Positions 17,601 through 26,249 of a DNA stretch of 31,544 nt are shown piece after piece. Origin of the DNA: Lachnospiraceae bacterium UBA3762 (GTDB taxonomy: Bacteria > Bacillota > Clostridia > Lachnospirales > Lachnospiraceae); assembly GCA_002371615.1 (NCBI GenBank), contig DFGA01000024.1, positions 1-31,544 on the forward strand. The letters run 5' to 3'. The first letter of the stretch is position 1, and every line of letters starts with the position of its first letter. Below the pieces are notes generated by a model, which was not told the origin of the DNA, made no database searches, and was given only the letters and a program-made list of their open reading frames with translations. A program made the translations under genes and the position numbers.

Positions 17601-17621
17601 ATCCTCGCGGAGCATATTCGA

Positions 17622-18791
17622 TCACTCCTGCCCCTGAAGGAACAGTTTCTCATATGTATCTGTAATATATCTCCAGCTGTATTCATCCCGAATTCTCTTC
17701 TTGGCACGTCTGCCGAATTTCGCACGTTCCTGCTCGCTCATAGCATCACAATCCGCTATCAGCTGCGAGAGGCTTCCCTTTATCTTATTCCAATACAGAG
17801 CTGACCGGCCGGCGACCTCGCGGTTGAATCCGACATTGAGCAGCAGGTTCATCTTTGTACTTGCAAGAGCTTCCAGAAGCGATGGATTTGTACCGCCGAC
17901 CTGGTGACCGTGCAGGTATGCGTAGGCATGCTCGCGAATCTTCTTAAGGAGTTCCTGATCATATACAGTCCCGACAAATTTGATTCTGGGATCTTCCGAA
18001 AAATGCAGCTTTCTTTCCAGCGTATTGTACAACGACTGATTCTCTGTAGTTATGATTGCGAGATCTTTCGTGGTCGACGAACTCATGAACTCACGGATAA
18101 TCGTCTCTACATTGTTCTCGGGGACAAATCTTCCGACCACAAGATAATACTCATCCGCACGCAGTCCCTTTTCATCCAGCCATCCGGTGAACTTCTCATC
18201 GTCATCTGCCAGAACGGACGGTTCCAGATCTGCGCCATAGGAGATGTAGATAGTATTGGGATCGTATCTTGCGTACTCTTCGCGGACATATTTCTCAATG
18301 TTTTTGCTGTCGCAGATGATAAGGTCACAGTCTTTGATCATAGCGCGCTCAGATGTCTTCCAGTACTTTTGAACAGCCCAGGACCATTTTGACCTTCTCC
18401 ACTCATGGCCGTCCGGATTAAGATACAGCACTCCTCCAAGTTCTTCTACGGCTTTATGGATCGATGCGATGAACGGCCGGATTCTGCAAGCCAAAATGTA
18501 GAATATTGGCGCACGCTTAAAATCCATCTTCTTACAATACTCAAGGCAAGCGTTCAGCGCAATAAGATCATACAGAACGGCTTTTCCGGGTCCTACATCC
18601 GGTACTTTCACATTGAATACCCTTGCACCCTTGTACATGAACTCATCGTTTCTGTCAGAAAGACGTGCAACATGATATTGAATTTCATCTGTTGACTGAT
18701 ATTGTACCAACTTGTCAACAAATGTCTCAAATCCACCATACTCCGCGGGAATTCCCTTTGAGCCGACTATAAATACATGTTGTTTTTCCAT
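17622..18791 (-). CDS. Cps2T/WchF-like rhamnosyltransferase (DUF1972 + GT4)
   Basis: The 389-residue protein opens with VFIVGSKGIPAEYGGFETFV (6-25), the DUF1972 signature found in streptococcal Cps2T/WchF beta-1,4-rhamnosyltransferases. The C-terminal domain has LVVGRFVPENN (217-227) and GGTNPSLLEALA (299-310, E307). In pneumococcus such enzymes add the second sugar, rhamnose, to the primed glucose lipid, which fits its place directly after the priming transferase. AGGAGGT (18795-18801, complement) supports the ATG. That rhamnose is the donor is inferred from family only, as no dTDP-rhamnose genes are in the window. Confidence 0.87.
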   Translation of the reverse strand: MEKQHVFIVGSKGIPAEYGGFETFVDKLVQYQSTDEIQYHVARLSDRNDEFMYKGARVFNVKVPDVGPGKAVLYDLIALNACLEYCKKMDFKRAPIFYILACRIRPFIASIHKAVEELGGVLYLNPDGHEWRRSKWSWAVQKYWKTSERAMIKDCDLIICDSKNIEKYVREEYARYDPNTIYISYGADLEPSVLADDDEKFTGWLDEKGLRADEYYLVVGRFVPENNVETIIREFMSSSTTKDLAIITTENQSLYNTLERKLHFSEDPRIKFVGTVYDQELLKKIREHAYAYLHGHQVGGTNPSLLEALASTKMNLLLNVGFNREVAGRSALYWNKIKGSLSQLIADCDAMSEQERAKFGRRAKKRIRDEYSWRYITDTYEKLFLQGQE

Positions 18792-18861
18792 TGTGACCTC
18801 CTGCCTAATCTATTTTTTACAACAATTTATACTATTAGCTTTAACTTCCTATCCGAAAGCC

Positions 18862-20304
18862 TCATTTTGCACCCGACCCTGTAAAAATCATAGCGGCTGT
18901 CTTCATAATGATCCAAATATCCCGTCCTATTGACCAGTTATTGATATAGTCCAGATCAAGACGGACAACTTCTTCGAAATCCTGTATATCGCTGCGGCCG
19001 CTTACCTGCCACAAACCTGTCAGACCGGGTCTGAAAGACATACGCGCTCTGTGATGAAGTTCATAGTTCTCCCACTCATCAAGTGTCGGCGGACGCGTCC
19101 CGACGAGTGACATATCACCCTTCAGAATATTCAGGAACTGCGGGAATTCATCGATCGATGTTTTTCGTATGAACCATCCGATACCATGTTTTGTCCCATC
19201 AGGACCGCTTCCGATGATTCTCGGATCATTGTCCATCTTGAACATATTTCCCTTGATCTGATTTTGCGCCATGAGGGCTTTTTTTCGTTCTTCCGCATCC
19301 TTATACATGGAACGAAATTTATACATTTTGAATTTTCGGCCGTTCATGCCTATACGGACCTGTGCGAAAAAGATTGGTCCGGGATCCGTAAAATAAATAA
19401 TCGGTCCTACGATCATAGTAATAATCGCAGTAAAGAACAATCCTACAATAGCCCCGGCAATATCCATAAGCCTTTTCAGAATAAGACCTCCGGGGTTTGC
19501 CTCATGGATATTCTCCGTAACCACAATGCATTCCGCAAATCGTTCAATAGTAAACTCAGAATGTCTTTCATATTGCATATCTAACCTGGTATGCGTTGTG
19601 ATTCCCATAGCCGAAAAGTTCAGCATGGTCTCTTCCGAAAGCGCATTCTCGGGTTTTGTAAAGATAAAAACGTCATCCACCCATTTATCCTGTATGCTGA
19701 TTTCAATATGATCCTTGTCTGAAATGACCGGAATATCCAGATAGGTGGATCCTACATAGGAATCATCGTCAACAAGTACCAGGCCGACGACCGTATATTT
19801 TCCGGTCGCATATCTTCGAATCTTATCCGCTGCCACATAAGCATTTTCCCTGTCCGTCACGATCAGAAGATGATGGTTAAATCTTTCGCCACCTAAAATG
19901 CTGCGCATCATGCTTTTCCAGGCTTGATGCGCAAAATAAAGAGCGAACAGACCAAATACAAAGAAATAGGCAATTATGCCGCGAGCATCTTCTATATCTC
20001 TTCTTACAATAAAAAAATATAAAATAATAAGAATCGAAACAGCGCCGGCCTCCAGGATACATTGACCCATTTCCATCAAACCGTCGCGTCCCAGAACATT
20101 ATCATGAATCTTCGTCACCACTGAAATGATAAACACAGACACCAATATGGCAACGGCTGCATTCCTCAGAACTGTCCCCGGACTGTATGTAAATGATTGA
20201 AAATAAAGAGCAAACGCCAGCCTGTACGATAAAATAAGAATAATCGAATCAAATACAATGAATTCTATATGTTTTAACCAACCCTGTCTTTGTTTTGTAT
20301 ACAT
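18862..20304 (-). CDS. Priming polyprenyl glycosylphosphotransferase (WbaP/CpsE-like)
   Basis: The 480-residue protein has four or five N-terminal membrane segments, a central nucleotide-binding-like domain (about 145-270), a re-entrant helix (about 278-306) and the catalytic bacterial sugar transferase domain. Motifs include DPGPIFFAQVRIG (307-319), KFRSM (329-333), the Asp-Glu dyad D385-E386, LKGDMSLVGTRPP (394-406) and RPGLTGLWQVSGRS (425-438). It transfers a sugar 1-phosphate to undecaprenyl phosphate, the first step of repeat-unit synthesis. It heads the minus-strand operon. The ATG at 20304 follows AGGG by six bases; a GTG at 20319 is possible but lies inside a small hairpin. Confidence 0.93.
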   Translation of the reverse strand: MYTKQRQGWLKHIEFIVFDSIILILSYRLAFALYFQSFTYSPGTVLRNAAVAILVSVFIISVVTKIHDNVLGRDGLMEMGQCILEAGAVSILIILYFFIVRRDIEDARGIIAYFFVFGLFALYFAHQAWKSMMRSILGGERFNHHLLIVTDRENAYVAADKIRRYATGKYTVVGLVLVDDDSYVGSTYLDIPVISDKDHIEISIQDKWVDDVFIFTKPENALSEETMLNFSAMGITTHTRLDMQYERHSEFTIERFAECIVVTENIHEANPGGLILKRLMDIAGAIVGLFFTAIITMIVGPIIYFTDPGPIFFAQVRIGMNGRKFKMYKFRSMYKDAEERKKALMAQNQIKGNMFKMDNDPRIIGSGPDGTKHGIGWFIRKTSIDEFPQFLNILKGDMSLVGTRPPTLDEWENYELHHRARMSFRPGLTGLWQVSGRSDIQDFEEVVRLDLDYINNWSIGRDIWIIMKTAAMIFTGSGAK

Positions 20305-20315
20305 CCCTGACCCTA

Positions 20316-20331
20316 TCACACTAACGTGTGA
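20316..20331 (-). promoter_or_regulatory. Small palindrome at the 5' end of the priming-transferase gene
   Basis: TCACAC (20316-20321) and GTGTGA (20326-20331) pair around a 4-nt loop. In the minus-strand mRNA the hairpin contains the alternative GTG start (20317-20319) and lies just upstream of the ATG at 20304. It could be an operator half-site pair or a translational control hairpin. Confidence 0.35.
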
Positions 20332-20567
20332 ATCCTTTCTTCGATTATTTACAGATGTACCATTTATCCGAATAGCGCCGAATCTCGGTATGGAAACTTG
20401 AAATCCGGCAAAAAAATGTGCGCTCTATAGACCAGACAATCACCGCACTGTATAATTTCATCTATTAATAAGGATAGCACAAAATAAGTATAAACAAAAT
20501 TCAAAACTGTGAAAATAAAAAATAAACAAGTTGTGGAAATTCGCCTGGTTTTGCAATATCATACTAC

Positions 20568-20573
20568 TATAAT
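20568..20573 (+). promoter_or_regulatory. Probable -10 box (TATAAT) of the divergent plus-strand operon
   Basis: A perfect TATAAT sits 16 bases before the ATG at 20590, at the end of an AT-rich stretch. The -35 is poor (CTGGTT at 17 bp spacing). If used, transcription would start near 20580, leaving a leader of only about 10 nt that is mostly the GGAGGT ribosome site. Confidence 0.4.
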
Positions 20574-20589
20574 ATAAGTGGAGGTCTGT

Positions 20590-21630
20590 ATGAATATATC
20601 TGTTGTGATTCCCGTACATAATTCCGTTCCGTTTTTGGAAAGCTGTCTCTCTTCTGTTCTCCCGCAACTGAATGCTGACGATGAAGTTCTGCTTCTCGAA
20701 AACGGCTCAACAGACGCTTCCTGGGAACTCTGTGAAAAATATGAAGAGAATGACCCGAGAATACACGCTTATAACCTCGGTCCCTGCGGCGTCTCTCATG
20801 CCAGAAATGAAGGAATCCGCCATGCCTCCCGTAACTTTATCATGTTTCTGGATTCGGATGACCTCCTTACTGATGATGCATTAACCGAAGCCCATACGTG
20901 GTCTGTTTCCGAAAACGCGGATATTGCGAGTTTCGGATATTTAAATATTGATGGCAACGGCAACATTCTTGAAGAAGACAACAGCAATGCCGCTTCTTCA
21001 AATACACCGATCACAGTCCCGTCTCAGATTCTTGTGAAAAGTGCACTGCGATTTGCGCGTTTCGGAAAAGAGGCTGAATCTTTCGGATTCGATCACACCA
21101 CCATATGGACATGCTGGGCCAAATTCTTCAGAAGGGATTTTCTGCTTGAGAACGAAATCCTGTTTCCGGAAGAACTTATTCTGAGCGAAGACACTTTCTT
21201 TATGGTACATGCTTACCTTAAAGCCGATACGGTCATATCCTATCCGAAAAAGATTTACAGGTACAGAGTTAACGAGACCTCCGTCTCCAGGAATCTTCAG
21301 CCAAAGCATCTGGAGAACAACAGCCATCTGCGAAAAAAAATATATACTCTTTTAAAAGAAACAGACACCGATCGTATATACCGTGAAGAGCTTGCTGCAT
21401 TCCTGATCAGAAAATTCATCGAAGAAGTTCTTTATATAAAGGAAAGCGGTTCATACAAAATCGAGGATGCTGTCGATTATATCCGTAAATCCCTGCAGCC
21501 CAGATATATGACAAATGCTCTTGAAATGTGTGGCTATACCGATATCGTTCCGGGAAAAAAGAATTCTCTGAAGTACGGCTATGTGCTGTGGTGCCTGAAA
21601 CACGGAAAGGAAACGCTGTTTTTGAGATAA
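20590..21630 (+). CDS. GT2-family glycosyltransferase
   Basis: The 346-residue protein starts MNISVVIPVHNSVPFLESC and has LENGSTDASWE (36-46), where the usual Asp-Asp pair of the UDP-binding motif is Glu37-Asn38, and FLDSDDLL (86-93) as the metal motif. LSEDTFFMVHAYL fits the general-base region. A GTG twelve bases upstream lies within the ribosome site, so ATG at 20590 with GGAGG at 20580-20584 is the better start. It heads the plus-strand operon and its stop codon directly abuts the Wzy start. Sugar specificity unknown. Confidence 0.88.
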   Translation: MNISVVIPVHNSVPFLESCLSSVLPQLNADDEVLLLENGSTDASWELCEKYEENDPRIHAYNLGPCGVSHARNEGIRHASRNFIMFLDSDDLLTDDALTEAHTWSVSENADIASFGYLNIDGNGNILEEDNSNAASSNTPITVPSQILVKSALRFARFGKEAESFGFDHTTIWTCWAKFFRRDFLLENEILFPEELILSEDTFFMVHAYLKADTVISYPKKIYRYRVNETSVSRNLQPKHLENNSHLRKKIYTLLKETDTDRIYREELAAFLIRKFIEEVLYIKESGSYKIEDAVDYIRKSLQPRYMTNALEMCGYTDIVPGKKNSLKYGYVLWCLKHGKETLFLR

Positions 21631-23013
21631 ATGATACTGATAAGTCGTAAATATTGCTTTCTTGCTGTGAATTTCCTGATGGTGTTCTGTATGCTTCTCA
21701 GTATCACCGATTCACCGATGGCAGGCACTGTCACGAAAGTAAAATTCATCTTTATCTTATATTGCCTTGCTGATATCGTTTTAAGGCGGGAAAAACCGGC
21801 AAATAACATCGTGCTCGCAATAATGTTCATCTTCATCTTTTACACGGTCGTGTGGGGATTTATTCTGGACAACAGTCATGTGAGAACCTGGAATGCTGAG
21901 CACCGTACCGTCATGCTCATGTATATCTTCATGCTTTTTGGCGGTGTGTATGAATTGATTGCATATAAATGCCTTGACGAATATCTCATTACATCAGGCG
22001 CTGCTTTAGCGCTCGTAATTCTGGTCCAGGTGATCACCCATTCTTCTTCTTTGAGCTTTAATCCTGCTGCAGTATTAGGCGGCGTCTCAGGAAGCGAGAG
22101 GATGAAGAATGCTTTTGGTTTTATGCACGTAAATTTTGCCGGCAATGCATGTTTTTGTGCACTAATCAGCCTGCACTATACTAAAAAAGAAATCTCTGCC
22201 AACAACCTGTTTCACTCCAGGAAAAAAATAATACTATTGTTATCTACGTGCTTCCTGCTGTACATTTTGCTCTGTACATCCTGTCGAACAGCTCTCATAG
22301 CTTTAGGTATGTATGCAGGCGGAAGAGGCATGTGTAATCTGGTTCAGAGTGATCGAATGACCAAAGGCTCCAAGCTCCTTCTTCTTGCCATAATTATTAT
22401 TTCGGTACTCATCCTATTGCCGTCATCCTTTATAGGCGGATTCTGGGATTACGTCTGGAGCAATTCCAACCGAAGCCTGAATGTTTCCGAGAATCTGAAA
22501 TGGGTTGGCGTCATCGGGTCCAAATGGACAGGAATGGGCTATGTCGACAACCAGTGTTTCTACAGAGATGAAAGCGCGGGCGGGGTCGGGGGATTCGGTG
22601 TCGCCACCTCATCGCTCGATATGAACTACCTTTTTATCTATTGTTCAACCGGAATCTTAGGGACCGCGCTGTTCATATCCATGATTGCACTTACAGGACT
22701 CGGTCTCTTCCTGAATGCGGGTCAGGAGGACACAACTACACATATTGTATTATATCTGGTATTGCTGTTTTATGCATACTGGGAAACAATCATGTTTACT
22801 TATCGTTTCTGGTCAATGATAGTCCCTACCACAGTACTGTTATATGCCAGTAATGGAGAGATGAAAAATGAAGTTTATAAAAATAGGGCTGCTCCTCCTT
22901 CTTATTCTTACTACAGGGATGTTTGCCTACTTCAAAATAAAACAATCAAAGGTGACAATATCGAATCCGCCGGTGATCGAGGATTCTATAAAGATACTCC
23001 ATGTCAACAGTGA
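21631..23013 (+). CDS. Wzy-like polysaccharide polymerase with C-terminal extension overlapping the next gene
   Basis: This 460-residue protein is strongly hydrophobic with about ten to twelve membrane segments and a large hydrophilic loop (about residues 265-330), as in Wzy/O-antigen polymerase proteins; CTSCRTALIALGMYAGGRG resembles the conserved R-containing region of the Wzy_C fold. It would join flipped repeat units at the outer membrane face. Residues 411-460 are hydrophilic and are an out-of-frame reading of the following gene: the two genes overlap by 146 bp. An ancestral end near residue 410 is likely, since the hydrophobic core stops there and a TGA lies at 22862 in another frame. 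The start codon directly follows the GT2 stop. Confidence 0.8.
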   Translation: MILISRKYCFLAVNFLMVFCMLLSITDSPMAGTVTKVKFIFILYCLADIVLRREKPANNIVLAIMFIFIFYTVVWGFILDNSHVRTWNAEHRTVMLMYIFMLFGGVYELIAYKCLDEYLITSGAALALVILVQVITHSSSLSFNPAAVLGGVSGSERMKNAFGFMHVNFAGNACFCALISLHYTKKEISANNLFHSRKKIILLLSTCFLLYILLCTSCRTALIALGMYAGGRGMCNLVQSDRMTKGSKLLLLAIIIISVLILLPSSFIGGFWDYVWSNSNRSLNVSENLKWVGVIGSKWTGMGYVDNQCFYRDESAGGVGGFGVATSSLDMNYLFIYCSTGILGTALFISMIALTGLGLFLNAGQEDTTTHIVLYLVLLFYAYWETIMFTYRFWSMIVPTTVLLYASNGEMKNEVYKNRAAPPSYSYYRDVCLLQNKTIKGDNIESAGDRGFYKDTPCQQ

Positions 23014-23698
23014 CTTCACTTATGACGATCTTTACGAAGGTTTAACGGCTACGGATGATGTGGATGGCGATATCACAGATCAGATAATGATCGGCGAGAT
23101 CTCATCTCTTGCCGAAAATAATACTGCCTCTTACAATTGTGTCGTCTTCGACAGTGACGGACAATGTTCAGAGTTCAACAGAAAAATGGTCATCGACGAT
23201 TATGCACATCCCAGAATTTACCTGACCAGTCCTTTGTTGTACTATACAATCGAAAAAGTATCCGGCTTGCCAAGAAGCCAGTTTATTGCCCTGGACAAAA
23301 TAGATGGTGATATTACAGATAAAATCGAATTCTCCGGTAAAACTGTAGATTTTACAGAGTACGGAGATTATTTTCTGACGGCAAAAGTTGAAAACAGTTT
23401 TGGTGATTCTGTAAGTTATGAATTTCCCGTTCATGTCAGGGATAAATCATCTCCGCTGTTCATTTATCTTTCGCAGTATGTAGTATATTGCAGTCTAAAC
23501 TCCAATTTCGACCCTATGCGATATGTGAGAGAGACTTCCAACGACCTGGTAACCGTGCAGACACCTTATGATTTATCGATCCGGTCCAATGTTGACACAA
23601 GTAACCCCGGCGTCTATGAAGTAGAATACACGCTGTCAGGTGAAACAACATCTAACCCGGCAATCACATATCTTGTCGTCATCGTTCTGGAGGAATAA
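22868..23698 (+). CDS. Membrane-anchored protein with DUF5011-like Ig domains
   Basis: The 276-residue protein has one N-terminal membrane segment (about 5-22) without a lipobox Cys, then an extracellular part. Two motifs, ATDDVDGDITDQI (61-73) and ALDKIDGDITDKI (141-153), are typical of DUF5011/bacterial Ig-like (HYR-like) domains, and a third beta domain follows from about 195. GGAGAG (22855-22860) seven bases upstream supports the ATG inside the Wzy reading frame. The gene lies between Wzy and the two Wzz-like genes, so a role in polymer length, export or wall retention is plausible but unproven. I cannot assign a function from family knowledge. Confidence 0.75.
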   Translation: MKFIKIGLLLLLILTTGMFAYFKIKQSKVTISNPPVIEDSIKILHVNSDFTYDDLYEGLTATDDVDGDITDQIMIGEISSLAENNTASYNCVVFDSDGQCSEFNRKMVIDDYAHPRIYLTSPLLYYTIEKVSGLPRSQFIALDKIDGDITDKIEFSGKTVDFTEYGDYFLTAKVENSFGDSVSYEFPVHVRDKSSPLFIYLSQYVVYCSLNSNFDPMRYVRETSNDLVTVQTPYDLSIRSNVDTSNPGVYEVEYTLSGETTSNPAITYLVVIVLEE

Positions 23699-23707
23699 AG
23701 GAATTTT

Positions 23708-24940
23708 ATGGAACAGGACTTTAGATGGGGTGGTATCAATTTAAGATACCTATTTCACTATTTACTGAAAAATATATGGATGGGAATCGTATTGGGTATA
23801 GTTTTCTTTCTTATAGGAACTATACTATCGGACCGTTCTGTGAGTACTACTTATTCGACAGAAGCTCTTGTTTCCGTAACACAAAGCAGAATGGCTATGC
23901 TGCCTGATAATCTCGGCAACAGAATCGCGTATACCAATGCTGCAGTTACAGTCCTTGGCAGTGATGCATTTATGACACAGGCAAGAGAAGAATCGGGCAT
24001 TTACAATGTATCTGTCACTTCTGAAGTTCTTCCGGGTACCAATATTATCTCCATCGAGTGTACATCAGACAGCCCGAATTCAACATATATGTTCATGCGT
24101 TACCTTATTGAAAATTTCTCCGAAATTGCCTCAGATGTATCCGGTGATTTGAAAATATCGATGGTTCAGAGGCCTGAGATACCCAGAAAAGGCACTACCG
24201 TAAAAAAATCGTCTCTGCCTGCACCGCTCCTGGCGTTTGCGGGCGTGTTCATGACACTTATTGCTCTGTGCATAGCATATGCTTTGCCGATCAAGTATAA
24301 GGGGCTCGGCGAGGTTTTTAAGCAGTACGGAGATGACATTATCGAACTCATACCATATAATAATGGCAAGACAGAAAAAAGATCCTTATTCAGAAAAAAA
24401 AAGGCTCAAAATACTGCCTACATCAATGCTCTGCATAAACTGACATTTATCATTAAACAGATTATTCTAAAGAAAAATGCTAAAGTTCTTTTCTTTACCT
24501 CTGCCGGAGATTCAGAGGGAAAACAAACGATTTGCAGAGAAATTGTATCTTCGCTTGTCAATGCAGGCCTGAATGTCTTTTATATGGATGGCAGGCTCAT
24601 GAGTGTTCTGAGTAGAAATACTGTCTCCGCCGACATGGTTGTTCGCGATGAGGATCTTGGCTGCGATATAATTAAGCCTGCCGAAGACGGAACCACGTTC
24701 AGCTGCGAGTCCGTAGAAGCTCTGCTGAAAGAACTGCGTACTTCGAAGGATGCTGTAATAATCCGCGGAGTGTCCGGCAACGATATGACTACTTTGTCTC
24801 TTTGGTCGAATCTGGCTGATAAGACATATCTCATTATCCGTGAGAATACCACTGACATACGCAAAATTGATGCACTTTACAAAAATCTCAAGTATACATC
24901 AAATAATTTGGGAGGATGTATTCTGAACGCTTTTTACTGA
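23708..24940 (+). CDS. Wzz/BY-kinase-like protein 1, degenerate ATPase, no tyrosine tail
   Basis: The 410-residue protein has two membrane segments (about 22-40 and 172-192) flanking an external domain, the polysaccharide co-polymerase layout. A cytoplasmic domain like a bacterial tyrosine kinase follows. Its Walker A region is FTSAGDSEGKQTICREI (263-279), with Gln273 where Ser/Thr normally binds Mg. The Walker A' region is FYMDGRL (291-297) and the Walker B position reads VIIRGVS (350-356) with no Asp. The protein ends at CILNAFY, where canonical kinases carry a tyrosine cluster. It probably sets chain length without kinase activity, perhaps with the next protein. AAGGAA just upstream supports the start. 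Confidence 0.8.
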   Translation: MEQDFRWGGINLRYLFHYLLKNIWMGIVLGIVFFLIGTILSDRSVSTTYSTEALVSVTQSRMAMLPDNLGNRIAYTNAAVTVLGSDAFMTQAREESGIYNVSVTSEVLPGTNIISIECTSDSPNSTYMFMRYLIENFSEIASDVSGDLKISMVQRPEIPRKGTTVKKSSLPAPLLAFAGVFMTLIALCIAYALPIKYKGLGEVFKQYGDDIIELIPYNNGKTEKRSLFRKKKAQNTAYINALHKLTFIIKQIILKKNAKVLFFTSAGDSEGKQTICREIVSSLVNAGLNVFYMDGRLMSVLSRNTVSADMVVRDEDLGCDIIKPAEDGTTFSCESVEALLKELRTSKDAVIIRGVSGNDMTTLSLWSNLADKTYLIIRENTTDIRKIDALYKNLKYTSNNLGGCILNAFY

Positions 24941-24997
24941 ATTGTGTTGTGATAACGCATACACCTTTTGTATTATCCGACTCTATAGGAAAAATGA

Positions 24998-26206
24998 ATG
25001 GAAGACAGAAATTCAAACGATTATATTGATCTGCTCGCGATATGTAACAGATTTTTCAGGTTTTTCAAGGTGTTTTGGCCGGCTATTCTTTTTTTGTCTC
25101 TGGTTCTGATGTGCACTCTCGGTGCAGTTGCCCTTAAGCCGCCAACTCGCACGTATTCTTCCCATATAGTTTTTACATATGGGATAAAGCCCGGTAAATC
25201 CATTGAATTCAATTATACAATGACCGGACACGCATCAGGAATGAACATTGATTTAATTTCAACAGCATTACAAGGTATTCTTGATACTGACCTGTTCAAG
25301 GACACACTTAAAGAAAAGATGGAAACTAAATCCCTTGACGCATCGATGAGTTTATCCTTCACGTCAGGTACCAATCTCGGAATACTGTACGCCGACTCAT
25401 ATAATGAAGATGAAGTACTGGATGCACTCGACGCAACTCTTGAAATCTTGCCGGAACTGGCGCTCCCCGTAACCGGTCCCATAGAAATACGCACACAAGG
25501 TCCTGCGGCTGATGTGGATGTATATGTTGATGGTCTTTCGTTACCTATGCTTGCTGCCGGCGGGTTTGCCGCCGGATTATTCCTCGGAATGGGCGTACTT
25601 ACTCTCATTGCTTTTACCGGATCGCAAATCAGTTCTGAATCTGAAATCAATAATTCTTTAGAACTCAAGGCATTTGGCTCCCTTCCTTTTTTAAACAGGA
25701 AAGGATCCGTTCCGATGCTTTACAAGTTGAGAAACAGAGGTTTCCTTCCCAGACTGTTCATAAAAGAAAACCCGGAACTCATCGAAACGTCCGCTTATCG
25801 GGAAAACTTGCGACTTATTTCTTCCAGGCTCCTCAATGACCTTAAAGATCACGAATACAAAAGTCTGCTGATAATGAGTACAAAAAAAGCAGAAGGCAAA
25901 TCAACTATCGCAAACAACCTAAAAAAGGAATTATCAGATGCAGGATGGAAAGTAAGACTGATTGACAATTATTCGGACTTCAGGAACATGGCAGATCATC
26001 TGCCTGAAGACGAAATTCTTTTGCTGGATTTCCCGGGTTCAACTACTGCCGACCTGGATGTCATGGAAGCTGCAGAATATGCTGATGCTTCGTTGTTGGT
26101 CATAAAAAGCGATACTATTCTTCCGAAAGATGCGAAATGGGGACTGCACTTTCTTGAGAACTGCCATGCAGAATGCATAGGAGCTGTACTCAACGCCTGT
26201 ATATAA
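24998..26206 (+). CDS. Wzz/BY-kinase-like protein 2, more intact P-loop, no tyrosine tail
   Basis: The 402-residue protein has the same two-segment layout (about 27-45 and 184-206) and an ETSAYRENLRLI motif (263-274), the conserved helix that precedes kinase domains of this family. Walker A is MSTKKAEGKST (293-303, K301, S302), the A' site is LIDNYSD (321-327, D323) and Walker B is LLLDFPG (341-347, D344). These are closer to functional than in the gene upstream. It also stops right after AVLNACI, with no tyrosine-rich tail, and no phosphatase gene is present. AGGA (24987-24990) lies seven bases upstream. It is likely the ATP-binding partner of protein 1, by inference. Confidence 0.8.
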   Translation: MEDRNSNDYIDLLAICNRFFRFFKVFWPAILFLSLVLMCTLGAVALKPPTRTYSSHIVFTYGIKPGKSIEFNYTMTGHASGMNIDLISTALQGILDTDLFKDTLKEKMETKSLDASMSLSFTSGTNLGILYADSYNEDEVLDALDATLEILPELALPVTGPIEIRTQGPAADVDVYVDGLSLPMLAAGGFAAGLFLGMGVLTLIAFTGSQISSESEINNSLELKAFGSLPFLNRKGSVPMLYKLRNRGFLPRLFIKENPELIETSAYRENLRLISSRLLNDLKDHEYKSLLIMSTKKAEGKSTIANNLKKELSDAGWKVRLIDNYSDFRNMADHLPEDEILLLDFPGSTTADLDVMEAAEYADASLLVIKSDTILPKDAKWGLHFLENCHAECIGAVLNACI

Positions 26207-26249
26207 CGATATCTGAAAATACACAGCGACATACAAGGGAGGTTAACCG

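Noticed and set aside
17904..18392. Plus-strand open frame of about 162 codons within the Cps2T-like gene
   Set aside because: It lies opposite conserved DUF1972/GT4 motifs and has no recognisable features.
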